The notes beneath the pieces were generated by a model, which did not search any database, was not told the origin of the DNA, and saw nothing but the letters and a program-made list of their open reading frames with translations. This document shows positions 7,750-16,257 of a stretch of 53,707 bases of DNA, one piece after another. The position numbers and the translations under genes are program-made. How positions within the stretch are numbered: position 1 is the first letter of the stretch; the number at the start of each line of letters is the position of its first letter. This DNA is from Clostridiales bacterium UBA1316 (GTDB taxonomy: Bacteria > Bacillota > Clostridia > Oscillospirales > Oscillospiraceae): the NCBI GenBank assembly GCA_002307055.1, contig DBTM01000012.1, positions 1,271 through 54,977 on the forward strand, given 5' to 3'.

Positions 7750-8262
7750 ATGAGCTTTTTAGAACTCGCCGAAGCCAGGTATTCTCTTCGACGCTTCAGC
7801 GACAAGCCGGTGGAAAAAGAAAAGCTGGACAGGATACTGCAAGCGGGCCGGGTCGCGCCGACAGCCTGCAACAACCAGCCGCAGAACATCCTTGTGCTGC
7901 AGAGTCAGGAGGCGCTGGAGAAGCTGAGGCGCTGCACCTCCTGCCATTTTAATGCCCCCATGGCTTTAATTATCTGCTTTGACAAGAGCATCAGCTGGAA
8001 ACGGCCCTATGACGAGAAGGACCACGGGGAAATCGACGCGAGTATTGTCTGCGCACACATGATGCTCGAAGCGGCGGACCTGGGGCTCGGAACGACCTGG
8101 GTATGTTATTTCGACCCACAGGCCGTTATCCGGGAATTCGCTCTGCCGGAGGACATCATCCCGTCAAGCATCCTCCCGCTGGGGTACGCAGCCGCTGACG
8201 CGGCGCCCGCCCCGCTACATGCGCAAAGAAAACCCATCGGCGAAACAGTCCGTATTTTATAA
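7750..8262 (+). CDS. Nitroreductase-family flavoprotein
   Basis: 170 residues. The N-terminal SLRRFSDKPVEKEKLDRIL and VAPTACNNQPQ are the FMN-binding start of the nitroreductase fold. The later DASIVCAHMMLEAADLGLGT helix and the C-terminal PLGYAAADAAP / RKPIGETV segment also match. Members reduce nitro groups, quinones or enals with NAD(P)H as FMN dimers. A strong CAGGAGG site lies before the ATG. It is followed 47 bases later by an OYE-type reductase, so the two flavoproteins may form a small reductase operon. Confidence 0.9.
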   Translation: MSFLELAEARYSLRRFSDKPVEKEKLDRILQAGRVAPTACNNQPQNILVLQSQEALEKLRRCTSCHFNAPMALIICFDKSISWKRPYDEKDHGEIDASIVCAHMMLEAADLGLGTTWVCYFDPQAVIREFALPEDIIPSSILPLGYAAADAAPAPLHAQRKPIGETVRIL

Positions 8263-8309
8263 ATACGCGAATATTTTAGCCGAAGATATCAATAAAATAG
8301 GAGACACTT

Positions 8310-9317
8310 ATGGCAAGACTTCAGGATGCGTTGATTATTAGGGGCAATACGATTAAGAACCGCATTGTCATGGAACCGATGTTCACCTTTACATATCTCG
8401 GTGATATTTTAGGCGATAGCCGGACGCAGGAGAAATCCTTCTACGGCAAGCAGCATATTGACCATTATGAGGAGCGTGCCAAAGGCGGTGCCGGGCTCAT
8501 CATTATCCAGGCAACACAGTGCGCGGGCAGCGCGAGCGGCACGGAACAGTGGACCGAATATGATAAAAGCATCCTGAAGACCATCGCGCAGAAGTGCCAC
8601 AATTACGGCGCAGCCGTGATGATGCAGCTGGCCTGCGGCGACACGGATATCAACGCGCTGACGGCGGATGAAATCCACGCCATGCAGCGGGAAATGATAA
8701 CCGCCGCCGTCACGGCATACCAGCTCGGTTTTGACGGCGCGGAGTTCCACCTTGCCCATGGCTTTACCTTATGTAAATTCATCGACGCGAAGTTTAACAA
8801 ACGAACGGATGCGTTCGGGGGTACGGCAGAAAACAGAGTGCGGGTGCTCACCGGCATTCTGCCTGAAATCAGAGCAAATACGGGCGAAAAGTTTATGCTC
8901 GGTGTCCGTATGGGCGAGTTCCTTCCGGAGAGCAGGGATGGTTTTGAAGCTGCCGGTATTTTTGAGCAAGCGGGTATCGATCTTTTAAATATCTCGTTCG
9001 GTATGAAAATGCCGGTTGACCCGGTGCCTGACGGCTTTATATGCAGCCCAATGGCATACAGCGGCTGCCGCATCAAGCAGGCTGTTGACAGCATACCCGT
9101 CATCGCGTGCGGCGCGCTCCGGACGGAGGAGGAGGTTCGCTTCCTGATCGGGCATGACTACGCCGATTTAGCCGGTATCGGCACAGCTTTTCTTGCCGAC
9201 CCGGCATTTGCCAAAGCCATCATGAACAACCAGCCGGTTAATAAATGCCACGGCTGCGAGCGGTGCCAATGGTTTACAGACCACGCGAAATGCCCCGCCC
9301 GAAAAGGCAAATCATAA
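8310..9317 (+). CDS. OYE-type NADH:flavin oxidoreductase, single barrel with C-terminal cysteines
   Basis: 335 residues. The FMN barrel is recognised by IIRGNTIKNRIVMEPMF at the start, GFDGAEFHLAHGFTLCKFID with NKRTDAFGGTAENR in the middle, and ADLAGIGTAFLADP near the end. Unlike the gene at the left edge of the window it lacks a FAD/NAD domain. It ends in CHGCERCQWFTDHAKCPA, a C-x2-C-x2-C-x8-C set placed where two-domain relatives bind [4Fe-4S], so it may receive electrons from a separate protein. The canonical substrate His-x-x-His/Asn pair reads HLAH. AGGAGA precedes the ATG. Substrate unknown. Confidence 0.85.
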   Translation: MARLQDALIIRGNTIKNRIVMEPMFTFTYLGDILGDSRTQEKSFYGKQHIDHYEERAKGGAGLIIIQATQCAGSASGTEQWTEYDKSILKTIAQKCHNYGAAVMMQLACGDTDINALTADEIHAMQREMITAAVTAYQLGFDGAEFHLAHGFTLCKFIDAKFNKRTDAFGGTAENRVRVLTGILPEIRANTGEKFMLGVRMGEFLPESRDGFEAAGIFEQAGIDLLNISFGMKMPVDPVPDGFICSPMAYSGCRIKQAVDSIPVIACGALRTEEEVRFLIGHDYADLAGIGTAFLADPAFAKAIMNNQPVNKCHGCERCQWFTDHAKCPARKGKS

Positions 9318-9333
9318 AGCAGCACGCTATATC

Positions 9334-9370
9334 AGCACCGTGAAGCATACCGTTTCACGGTGCTTTTTTT
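9334..9370 (+). terminator. Rho-independent terminator after the OYE gene
   Basis: AGCACCGTGAA pairs with TTCACGGTGCT around a short loop and is followed by a run of eight T. A strong classical terminator for the nitroreductase/OYE unit. Confidence 0.9.
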
Positions 9371-9584
9371 GGGGACTTGTAAATATTGCACAAAAATATA
9401 TAATATGATGCTTTTCTATGGTAAAATGTAAAATATTATCGCTTATTATTGAAATTTTACAGCGCATTTTAAGCAAGAAAAATATTTAAAGGCGGCATAA
9501 TACATCAGGATTTTTATATTGCTTTTTGTATGATGAGTCAGTGAATGCAAATTTGCGCATGCTTATATGGTTTAGGAGAGTCTC

Positions 9585-11747
9585 ATGAAGAACCTTTTTA
9601 GCCGCTTAACCGCGTCTATTCTTATTTTTATCCTGATTTTCAACGCTGTCAGCACCTTTGGCGTACGCGCCGAAACAGCGGCTGCGGCAGCTTATGATAT
9701 TAAAGGCCACTGGGCCGAAGCGGTTCTCACCCGCGCGCTGAGCGACGCGCTCATTGACAGGTCCGGAGGGCCGCTCAGACCCGACGCGCCGATGACCGGC
9801 GCTGAGATCCTCACCATTTTGTGCCGGGTATTATCCGCGGACAGAACAGCCGACCTTTCCGGCTTCACGGATATCAGCAAAGACGACCCCGGCTACACCG
9901 CCGCGGCGCAGGCCGCGGCACTGGGTCTGACCGCGCCGTTAAACAAACGTCTGGATTTAGACAAACCGGTAACAAGGAGCAAGGCCTTTGCGGAATTGGC
10001 TGAGGCTTTTCAGATTGCCGCGGCCGGTCAGGACACGACTGTACTGTCGGCTTATACTGGCGGAGAAACGCTCAGCGGAAAAAACCGCATTGCTGCGGCT
10101 GCCCTGGTTTCGGGCGGTTTTGTCGCCGGCTTTGACCATTCCTTACATATTAATGACGATATTTCGCTCGCCGAATTTTTAACGGTTCTATATAAGATTG
10201 TACCGAATTATAAGAGCACGCCCCAAGCTCCCGCCGAGCCGGACGCGACGGATTCAGCCGCGGTATCAGGCGATACCGCCGTTTCGGACGATGCCGTCCA
10301 TTCGGACGGTGCCGTCCTGTCGGACGGTGCTGTCGTTTCGGGCGATTCAACGGTGACCGACACGCAATTCTCCGGCAGTGTTTATATGGACTGCTCGACC
10401 TCGGATATTCAATTAGCGAATATCACCGCCCCGGCTGTTGTGCTGCGCAGTGACATCGTGGATTCGTTTTCCGTCACATCGAGCAAAATTGACCGGCTTG
10501 TTTTTGCTGCAGGCAGCGGAGATGTTACTTTCAGCCCTGACCCGGACTCGGTTATCACGACGGTCGCCGTCGGAACCGGCGGAGGCACAATAACACTCGG
10601 CGGCAGCATACAAAATGTTGAGATCACAGGCAGCCGGAGAATGGTTATAATCAGCGGCTCCGTCAAAAATCTGTTGGTCAGCGGCAGCGGGAATACCATC
10701 ATGATGCCGGAAGGCGCGTCGGCGGAGGTCATTAAAATATTCGGCACCGGTACCGGCAATACGGTGACGCTGGGCGGCATGGCCGGAGAGTGCGATATTT
10801 ACGGCTCCGATACGGTAGTTAACGGGACCGGAACTGTGCAGCAGCTGGCAGACAACTCAAAGAACAGTATCATCACCGTTCTCACGACTAAAGCCGCCGT
10901 CAACAATAATTATGGCTTAAACGACGTCACACTCAAGCTCATAACACCGATTAATCTGTCCTCCTATGAATCGCTGAGAGCGTCCGTTTCAATACAGGCG
11001 CCTGAAGACGGAAAGAGCTGCCGGGGCACGTGGTATATTGACGACGCTTATGTTTCGGAGTCCGATGTGACCATCGGGACAACACCCGCCTTATCGCTGG
11101 AATCTGATCTGGAAAACCGCAGTGATACGACACAGGTGATGACCCTGACCTTTGTCCTGAGCTCTCTTGATTCCGACGGGAATTATCAGGAAATCCGAAC
11201 GGACGAAAATGTGACGCTGATCGGTCACACCGAATCTGATGCGGCGAATGTCCTGGCGCTCGTGAAGACGGGTTATAAGGGTAACTATACGCTGCTATGG
11301 GCGCAGGCGCACGATTACGACAAGCCGCTGAAGGCCGCGTTTGTCAATAACAGCGGATATTCAAGCACGACACACTATCTTGTCTGGGTCAGCATCGCCT
11401 ATCAGCGGGCCAATGTTTTTACAGGCTCTGCCGGGAACTGGAAATTAACAAACACCTTCATCATCGGTTCCGGCGCCGCCGGGAAGGATACGCCCACCGG
11501 GGTGTTTAAAATCATCGGCCGCTCCACAAAGGGCTGGACAACAAAGCTTTACACGGTTAAGCCCGTCATCTATTTTTTAAACACCGCGTACGGCTTTCAC
11601 TCCAGACTGTACAAACCTAAAACAACCACCGTCAGTGATTCGCGCATCGGCTATCCCATCAGTCACGGCTGCATCCGCATGTATGACGACGATGTCGCAT
11701 GGTTCTACGATAATATACCGACGGGGACGACGGTTGTTGTGTATTAA
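9585..11747 (+). CDS. SLH-domain L,D-transpeptidase (YkuD), secreted
   Basis: 720 residues. A signal peptide (MKNLFSRLTASILIFILIF...VRAE) is followed by SLH-like repeats (about residues 37-210: YDIKGHWAEAVLTRAL, FTDISKDDPGYTAAAQ). A low-complexity linker of repeated A-V-x-S-D/G-D-x (about 218-260) leads to a beta-strand-rich region with many GSxxN and TGGGTITLGG turns (about 265-425) suggestive of a beta-helix. The C-terminal YkuD domain contains HGCIRM with catalytic Cys696 and His694. Such enzymes form 3-3 peptidoglycan cross-links or attach proteins to the wall, with SLH repeats binding secondary cell-wall polymer. It has its own transcription unit. Confidence 0.9.
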   Translation: MKNLFSRLTASILIFILIFNAVSTFGVRAETAAAAAYDIKGHWAEAVLTRALSDALIDRSGGPLRPDAPMTGAEILTILCRVLSADRTADLSGFTDISKDDPGYTAAAQAAALGLTAPLNKRLDLDKPVTRSKAFAELAEAFQIAAAGQDTTVLSAYTGGETLSGKNRIAAAALVSGGFVAGFDHSLHINDDISLAEFLTVLYKIVPNYKSTPQAPAEPDATDSAAVSGDTAVSDDAVHSDGAVLSDGAVVSGDSTVTDTQFSGSVYMDCSTSDIQLANITAPAVVLRSDIVDSFSVTSSKIDRLVFAAGSGDVTFSPDPDSVITTVAVGTGGGTITLGGSIQNVEITGSRRMVIISGSVKNLLVSGSGNTIMMPEGASAEVIKIFGTGTGNTVTLGGMAGECDIYGSDTVVNGTGTVQQLADNSKNSIITVLTTKAAVNNNYGLNDVTLKLITPINLSSYESLRASVSIQAPEDGKSCRGTWYIDDAYVSESDVTIGTTPALSLESDLENRSDTTQVMTLTFVLSSLDSDGNYQEIRTDENVTLIGHTESDAANVLALVKTGYKGNYTLLWAQAHDYDKPLKAAFVNNSGYSSTTHYLVWVSIAYQRANVFTGSAGNWKLTNTFIIGSGAAGKDTPTGVFKIIGRSTKGWTTKLYTVKPVIYFLNTAYGFHSRLYKPKTTTVSDSRIGYPISHGCIRMYDDDVAWFYDNIPTGTTVVVY

Positions 11748-11792
11748 GATACTTGATAATGAAGCTTCGATACCCATGAAATCGATTATTTG

Positions 11793-11834
11793 ACCATAAC
11801 GCCAGCAAACTTAAATGTTTGCTGGCGTTATGGT
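11793..11834. terminator. 18-bp perfect hairpin, probably a bidirectional terminator
   Basis: ACCATAACGCCAGCAAAC pairs perfectly with its complement (11817-11834) around loop TTAAAT. It lies between two convergent genes, the L,D-transpeptidase and the DUF4276-like gene. The T-runs are poor on both sides, but position and stem length fit termination from both directions. Confidence 0.6.
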
Positions 11835-11922
11835 TAAATTCATCTTGTTAATAAATAAGGTATTCGTTACATACGAGTGTTATTAATGCCATCCCATTAA
11901 TAGCATTATAAATTGCAAATGT

Positions 11923-12600
11923 TTATTGTCCATATATTAAATCTAATTTTGTTAATAAATGATTAAAACTTGGTGATTTATTATTTCTTATGTCTAAGCA
12001 GGCACCGATTTTATCTGCCCAAATACATTTTTGCTCACCAATTTCATAATATGAAGTTGCGATCTTTTTTAGCCGATCTACACCACCGCTATAAATAGCA
12101 TCTGCAAGATGCTCCCATGTCCCAATTATACTGTCTGGTACATAATTTTGCAGTAGTTGTTTTTTTGCGTGAGGGTATGCTGTAATTATTGCATTTATAT
12201 CCCCTAACAACCAAGCTTCCATTTCTTCAATTGCTATACAAAATATACTATCAACGCTTAACATGAGAGCTTGTTTTAGATTATTCAGCTCTTTTTTAAA
12301 CTCAATGCAATTATTATCGTCAGAATCAAGAACAATAATAATGGCCTTTCTGTGCGGTAAAGGCGATAAAGACGCATTAAAACCTCTTAGATATGCGGGT
12401 AAATCACTTAATAATTTACGTGTTTTTATATTATTTACTTTATTTGTTTTTTTAGGCAGGCATCCTATACCTTTAAAGCTATTAATTCTATATATTAAAT
12501 TTTCGTGGTCTTTCATATAACTGTTAAGTATTTGCTTCAACAATATTCCGCCAGACCTGTCTTCAATAAGAAATTCTAAGTATACACAATCATCCATCAT
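11923..12600 (-). CDS. DUF4276-like (TOPRIM-type) protein, partner of an AAA ATPase
   Basis: 225 residues. An early acidic motif (YLEFLIEDRSGG), a central VLDSDDNN and a later IAIEEMEAWLLGD fit the acidic centres of the DUF4276/TOPRIM-like nucleases that sit beside SMC-like or OLD-like ATPases. The ATG starts eight bases after the stop of the ATPase gene, so they form one operon. In such pairs the ATPase is thought to sense invading DNA or phage and the partner to cut nucleic acid; for this protein that is inference. The gene is visibly richer in A+T than its neighbours, suggesting transfer. Confidence 0.65.
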   Translation of the reverse strand: MMDDCVYLEFLIEDRSGGILLKQILNSYMKDHENLIYRINSFKGIGCLPKKTNKVNNIKTRKLLSDLPAYLRGFNASLSPLPHRKAIIIVLDSDDNNCIEFKKELNNLKQALMLSVDSIFCIAIEEMEAWLLGDINAIITAYPHAKKQLLQNYVPDSIIGTWEHLADAIYSGGVDRLKKIATSYYEIGEQKCIWADKIGACLDIRNNKSPSFNHLLTKLDLIYGQ

Positions 12601-12608
12601 CCCACTAC

Positions 12609-13835
12609 CTATCCAAAATAATCGCTATACCATAAATCGCCTAAAACAATGCCCTCATCAGTTAACGCTGTTACATGCTCATACTCTGATGCACGCTTAA
12701 TTGTCGAAAATCCATCTGTCTGCTTTTCTAATACCCAAACTTCATCAGGGGATAAAGCGTTTACAAAAAAAGGACTATGTGTAGTTACAAATAGTTGCTT
12801 TGAATATCCACTTCTCACGCTTTTCTTCATTTCAATTGCTAAACCAGACAAATATTTATGATATAAACCATTTTCCGGTTCTTCAATAAAAACTAGAGGT
12901 CGCGGATCCTTTTCATGCAATAACAAATAATAAGCGAATAATTTTAATGTTCCATCAGACATCTTTTGTGAATAAAATGGTTCCATAAAGCCGTCTTCTA
13001 AAAATTCAAGAACTAGCTGACCGTTTTGTAGTTTTACTGGCTCAATACGTGATATTCCAGGTAATTTCGACTGTATTTCTTTAAGGACCTTCTTAAATTC
13101 CTGAGGATCCTCTCTATGCAAAAATTGGGCTACATTATTTAGGTTATTACCCAACCTATTTAAATATTTCTGAGGACCTGCATTTGGTATCTCTCGTGCT
13201 GAAGACGGTGAAAAATAGCACAAATACCAATTTTTAAGAAAACTCTTGAATTTAACAATACGAGAATGTTCTTTCAACTCACCTAACGTTACGATACCTA
13301 ATTGCCGAGGATCAGCCAATTCAACTTTTATCTGATCACCTATCTCAACTTCTTTTTCTTCATCAAATCCAGAGTTTATACCTTTAAAAGCATACCCTTT
13401 TCCAGCTTCAAGGTTTAGAAATGACAAAGGTTTACCATATCTTTCATTTGCTCTTCTTTGTCTTAATCGCTCTTTTTGAACTATTGGTCTTCCGACCTTG
13501 TCTAAGCATATAGATAACTCATATGTTATCGGTGAAGAACTGTTTGATTCTCGATAATATAGCTCAAACTCAATCGATCCTTGAATACCTTGTGAAATGA
13601 TCTTCTCAAACCCGCCACGACCATTTAAATCACAAGCAGTTTCAACTCCTTTATCAAGACAATCTGCTAAAAATCCAAATGCATCAGCTAATGTACTTTT
13701 TCCTGCTCCACTTTGTCCGATAATTGCATTCATATTGCCTAATTCTGTACCATCTTTATCAAATAATAACTTTCCTATTTTAATATCCTTAAGTGAACCA
13801 TAATTCTTTATTTGGATTCCAGCAATTCTTCCCAT
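12609..13835 (-). CDS. AAA-type ATPase (AAA_15/AAA_21, OLD/RecF-like), probable defence protein
   Basis: 408 residues. Walker A is GQSGAGKST near residue 40, a signature-like QKMSDGTL lies in the C-terminal half, and Walker B is PLVFIEEPENG followed by a TTHSPFFVNAL switch. The N-terminal GIQIKNYGSLKDIKIG is typical of ATPases of the OLD/AAA_21 type found in abortive-infection systems. The start at 13835 is preferred because GGGTGG lies seven bases upstream; an ATG at 13853 in frame has no good site. With the next gene it forms a two-gene A+T-rich module between two hairpins. Confidence 0.8.
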   Translation of the reverse strand: MGRIAGIQIKNYGSLKDIKIGKLLFDKDGTELGNMNAIIGQSGAGKSTLADAFGFLADCLDKGVETACDLNGRGGFEKIISQGIQGSIEFELYYRESNSSSPITYELSICLDKVGRPIVQKERLRQRRANERYGKPLSFLNLEAGKGYAFKGINSGFDEEKEVEIGDQIKVELADPRQLGIVTLGELKEHSRIVKFKSFLKNWYLCYFSPSSAREIPNAGPQKYLNRLGNNLNNVAQFLHREDPQEFKKVLKEIQSKLPGISRIEPVKLQNGQLVLEFLEDGFMEPFYSQKMSDGTLKLFAYYLLLHEKDPRPLVFIEEPENGLYHKYLSGLAIEMKKSVRSGYSKQLFVTTHSPFFVNALSPDEVWVLEKQTDGFSTIKRASEYEHVTALTDEGIVLGDLWYSDYFG

Positions 13836-13903
13836 TACTATTCCACCCAACATCTTTTATAAATTAGGTTAACGTAACTAATTTACATTAATAACTCTTG
13901 TTC

Positions 13904-13932
13904 ATTCTACCACTTACGCAAAATTATTACAA
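13904..13932 (-). promoter_or_regulatory. Promoter of the ATPase/DUF4276-like operon
   Basis: On the minus strand TTGTAA (13927-13932), a 17-base spacer and TAGAAT (13904-13909), about 70 bases before the start codon. A good sigma-A match, so the module can be expressed by itself. Confidence 0.7.
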
Positions 13933-14018
13933 TCCTCTTAAAAGTTTTATTAGGAAATTTTAGGTAATAATTTCAGCATTGTTTCTTGACCTTTTTTGTT
14001 AAAATACAAAATTCCATT

Positions 14019-14073
14019 AACCTATTACATAACAAGAGCCACCTTACGAGTGGCTCTTGTTATGTAATAGGTT
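14019..14073 (-). terminator. 24-bp perfect hairpin downstream of cysK
   Basis: AACCTATTACATAACAAGAG and the following CCAC pair perfectly with their complement (14050-14073), loop CTTACGA. It lies downstream of the cysteine synthase gene and upstream of the ATPase promoter. The T-run on the minus strand is short, so it may be either a terminator or an inserted palindrome. The stem is far longer than a usual terminator. Confidence 0.55.
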
Positions 14074-14117
14074 AGCGTAAGCAGGCGATAGTTATTTCCG
14101 CTTGATATCTATATGCC

Positions 14118-15011
14118 TTAAATATTAAATAAATTCGTGCTTAAGTATTTTTCTCCGCGGTCGGCGAAGAGGACGACGATGAAGCCTTCGTCCAGGGTTT
14201 TGACGGTCTCGAGCGCGGCGAGCATGGCGGCGCCGCTGCTCATGCCGACGAATATGCCCTCCTCAAGAACGATGGCTCTGGCCATGGCAAAGGCCTCTTC
14301 GGATTCGATCATGACATGCCGGTCAATTTTTTCGGCGTCATAAATCTCCGGCACGATGGCCTCCTGCATATTTTTGAGCCCTTGAATGTAGTGGTTTCTG
14401 ACGGGCTGGGCCTCAACAATCCGGATCGCGGGATTTTTGCTCCTGAGCCCCATGCCGACGCCCATGATGGTGCCGGAGGTGCCGAGGGCGGAAACGAAGT
14501 GCGTGACCTTGCCGCCGGTATCATCCCATATCTCTTTGGCTGTTGTGTAATAATGGGCGAGCTTGTTGTATTCATTGGAGAACTGGTTGGGCATAAAGTA
14601 CTTGCCGGGATTCTCCGTGACGAGCGCGTGAGCCTTGCGGATGGCGCCGTCTGTCCCAGCGGAAGCCTCGGTAAGCGTAATTTTGCCGCCGAACGCCTCA
14701 ATCATTTTGCGCCGCTCGATCGATACGGCTTCGCTCATGACGATTTCAACGGGATAGCCCTTAACGGCACCGATCATGGCCAGACCGATGCCCGTATTGC
14801 CCGAGGTCGGTTCAATAATCGTTTTGCCTTTTGTCAGCGTGCCGCTTTCTTCCGCCTGCTCAATCATCTTTAGGGCAATTCTGTCTTTAATGCTGCCCGT
14901 CGGGTTGAAGCCCTCCAGCTTGGCGTACATCTGAACGTGCGGCTTCGGGTTCAGCCGGTTAATTTTAACGAGCGGCGTATGGCCGATCGCTTCAAGTATA
15001 TTGTTATACAT
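14118..15011 (-). CDS. cysK: Cysteine synthase (O-acetylserine sulfhydrylase family)
   Basis: 297 residues. The PLP lysine is in NPTGSIKDR, the substrate loop is EPTSGNTGIG, and the phosphate loop glycines are in SALGTSGTIMG. A C-terminal GMSSGAAMLAA matches the family. It makes L-cysteine from O-acetylserine and sulfide in the cytosol. The length is on the short side, as for CysM-like forms, so CysM or a cystathionine beta-synthase-like role is possible. No serine acetyltransferase is adjacent. Confidence 0.9.
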   Translation of the reverse strand: MYNNILEAIGHTPLVKINRLNPKPHVQMYAKLEGFNPTGSIKDRIALKMIEQAEESGTLTKGKTIIEPTSGNTGIGLAMIGAVKGYPVEIVMSEAVSIERRKMIEAFGGKITLTEASAGTDGAIRKAHALVTENPGKYFMPNQFSNEYNKLAHYYTTAKEIWDDTGGKVTHFVSALGTSGTIMGVGMGLRSKNPAIRIVEAQPVRNHYIQGLKNMQEAIVPEIYDAEKIDRHVMIESEEAFAMARAIVLEEGIFVGMSSGAAMLAALETVKTLDEGFIVVLFADRGEKYLSTNLFNI

Positions 15012-15041
15012 AATAAACCACCCCTATAATTCGCTTTTTAT

Positions 15042-15070
15042 ACTATAACTTCATTATAAGCCGGTTGCAA
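15042..15070 (-). promoter_or_regulatory. Promoter of cysK
   Basis: On the minus strand TTGCAA (15065-15070), 17 bases and TATAGT (15042-15047), about 30 bases before the start codon with a GGGGTGG site between. No S-box or T-box leader fits in this short space. Confidence 0.65.
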
Positions 15071-15151
15071 GAAAAAGCTGCACTATATGTGTCGGTACCG
15101 GAATACCGGCAGACATGCACAAAAGCGGTGAAACTTTGGTAATTACAACCA

Positions 15152-15181
15152 TTGACAATCTGATTACAAATCGGTTACAAT
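15152..15181 (+). promoter_or_regulatory. Promoter of the NlpC/P60 gene
   Basis: TTGACA (15152-15157), an 18-base spacer and TACAAT (15176-15181). The same stretch carries three near copies of the pattern ATCGGTTACAA / ATCGGTTAAGA, which could be a regulator site overlapping the -10. Confidence 0.6.
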
Positions 15182-15239
15182 CGGTTAAGATTCAATTGCA
15201 TTTGGTATAAATTTGTTACAAATTAAGAAAGGGACGATA

Positions 15240-16121
15240 ATGAAAGGGTATAGAAAACTGCTCCTGTTCATCCTGTTGGTTACGGCTGTAACCGCCGTCA
15301 CGCTCTTGAGCGCAGCTGCGGCATCACTGGCTTATGGCGCGGGGACAGTGACCGCGGCATCTCTCAATGTCAGAGCGGGCGCCAGTACGTCCTCGCCTGT
15401 CACGACGACGCTATCGAAGGGCACTGCTGTTGTTATCCTCGAAACAATAAACGGCAGCTGGTATCACGTCAGCTGCAGCGGCACCAACGGTTATGTCGCG
15501 GCGCGGTACATAAAGGATGTCCAGACGGTAAAAGACTTCAGCGCGTCAGGTACTTTGGACGGCAGCGACATCATCATGCGCAGCGCACCGGATATATCGG
15601 GAGATGTCATCGGGACATATGCCGCCGGGACTGTCATGAGCGTCATTGGGATCAATAACGGCTGGTATAAGGTTGAGTATAACGGCTGCACGGGGTATAT
15701 ACGGTCCGACCTGATCAATATTACGGCGGGCAGCAGTCCGTCCTCCATTAAGGAGCAGCTTGCCGCATTTGCCCAGCAGTTCGTCGGTTACAATTATGTT
15801 TACGGCGCGGCTTCCCCAAAAGTCGGTTTTGATTGCTCCGGCCTGACATCCTATGTGTATAATAAGTTCGGTTATGCAATATCGAGAACCGCCTCAATGC
15901 AGTATAAAAACAACGGCGTTCGGGTGAGCAAGGAAGATTTGCAGCCCGGTGATCTCGTGTTCTTTTCAAGAAACGGCAAAACCGTCTCCCACGTCGGGCT
16001 TTATATCGGTGACGGCAAATTCGTCAACGCGTCAACTTCATCAGTGGGCGTGATCATCAGCAGCCTCAACAGCGCCTATTACCAGCGGGTTTGGTTCGGC
16101 GCCAAGCACATTATCGATTAG
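15240..16121 (+). CDS. Secreted SH3-SH3-NlpC/P60 cell-wall hydrolase
   Basis: 293 residues. An N-terminal signal segment (MKGYRKLLLFILLVTAVTAV...SLAYG) is followed by two bacterial SH3 domains (about residues 35-92, ASLNVRAGAST...GYVAARYI, and 104-160, IIMRSAPDIS...GYIRSDLI). The C-terminal NlpC/P60 domain has catalytic Cys199 in FDCSGL and His251 in SHVGLYIGDG. Family members cut the D-Glu to diamino-acid bond of peptidoglycan stems, with SH3 domains binding wall peptides. The ATG at 15240 is chosen because GAAAGGGA lies just upstream. Confidence 0.92.
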   Translation: MKGYRKLLLFILLVTAVTAVTLLSAAAASLAYGAGTVTAASLNVRAGASTSSPVTTTLSKGTAVVILETINGSWYHVSCSGTNGYVAARYIKDVQTVKDFSASGTLDGSDIIMRSAPDISGDVIGTYAAGTVMSVIGINNGWYKVEYNGCTGYIRSDLINITAGSSPSSIKEQLAAFAQQFVGYNYVYGAASPKVGFDCSGLTSYVYNKFGYAISRTASMQYKNNGVRVSKEDLQPGDLVFFSRNGKTVSHVGLYIGDGKFVNASTSSVGVIISSLNSAYYQRVWFGAKHIID

Positions 16122-16145
16122 TACATGAAGCATCTATAAAGCACG

Positions 16146-16183
16146 GCTAACCCTGACGTTATATATCAGGGTTAGCTTTTTTT
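16146..16183 (+). terminator. Terminator of the NlpC/P60 gene
   Basis: GCTAACCCTGA pairs with TCAGGGTTAGC around a nine-base loop and is followed by TTTTTTT. A strong intrinsic terminator. Confidence 0.9.
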
Positions 16184-16257
16184 GCAGGCCAATTGTAATT
16201 TCGCCCTAAAAACGATAAAATGTAAGTGCATGAAAAGTCAGCCTTAAGGAGAATTTT

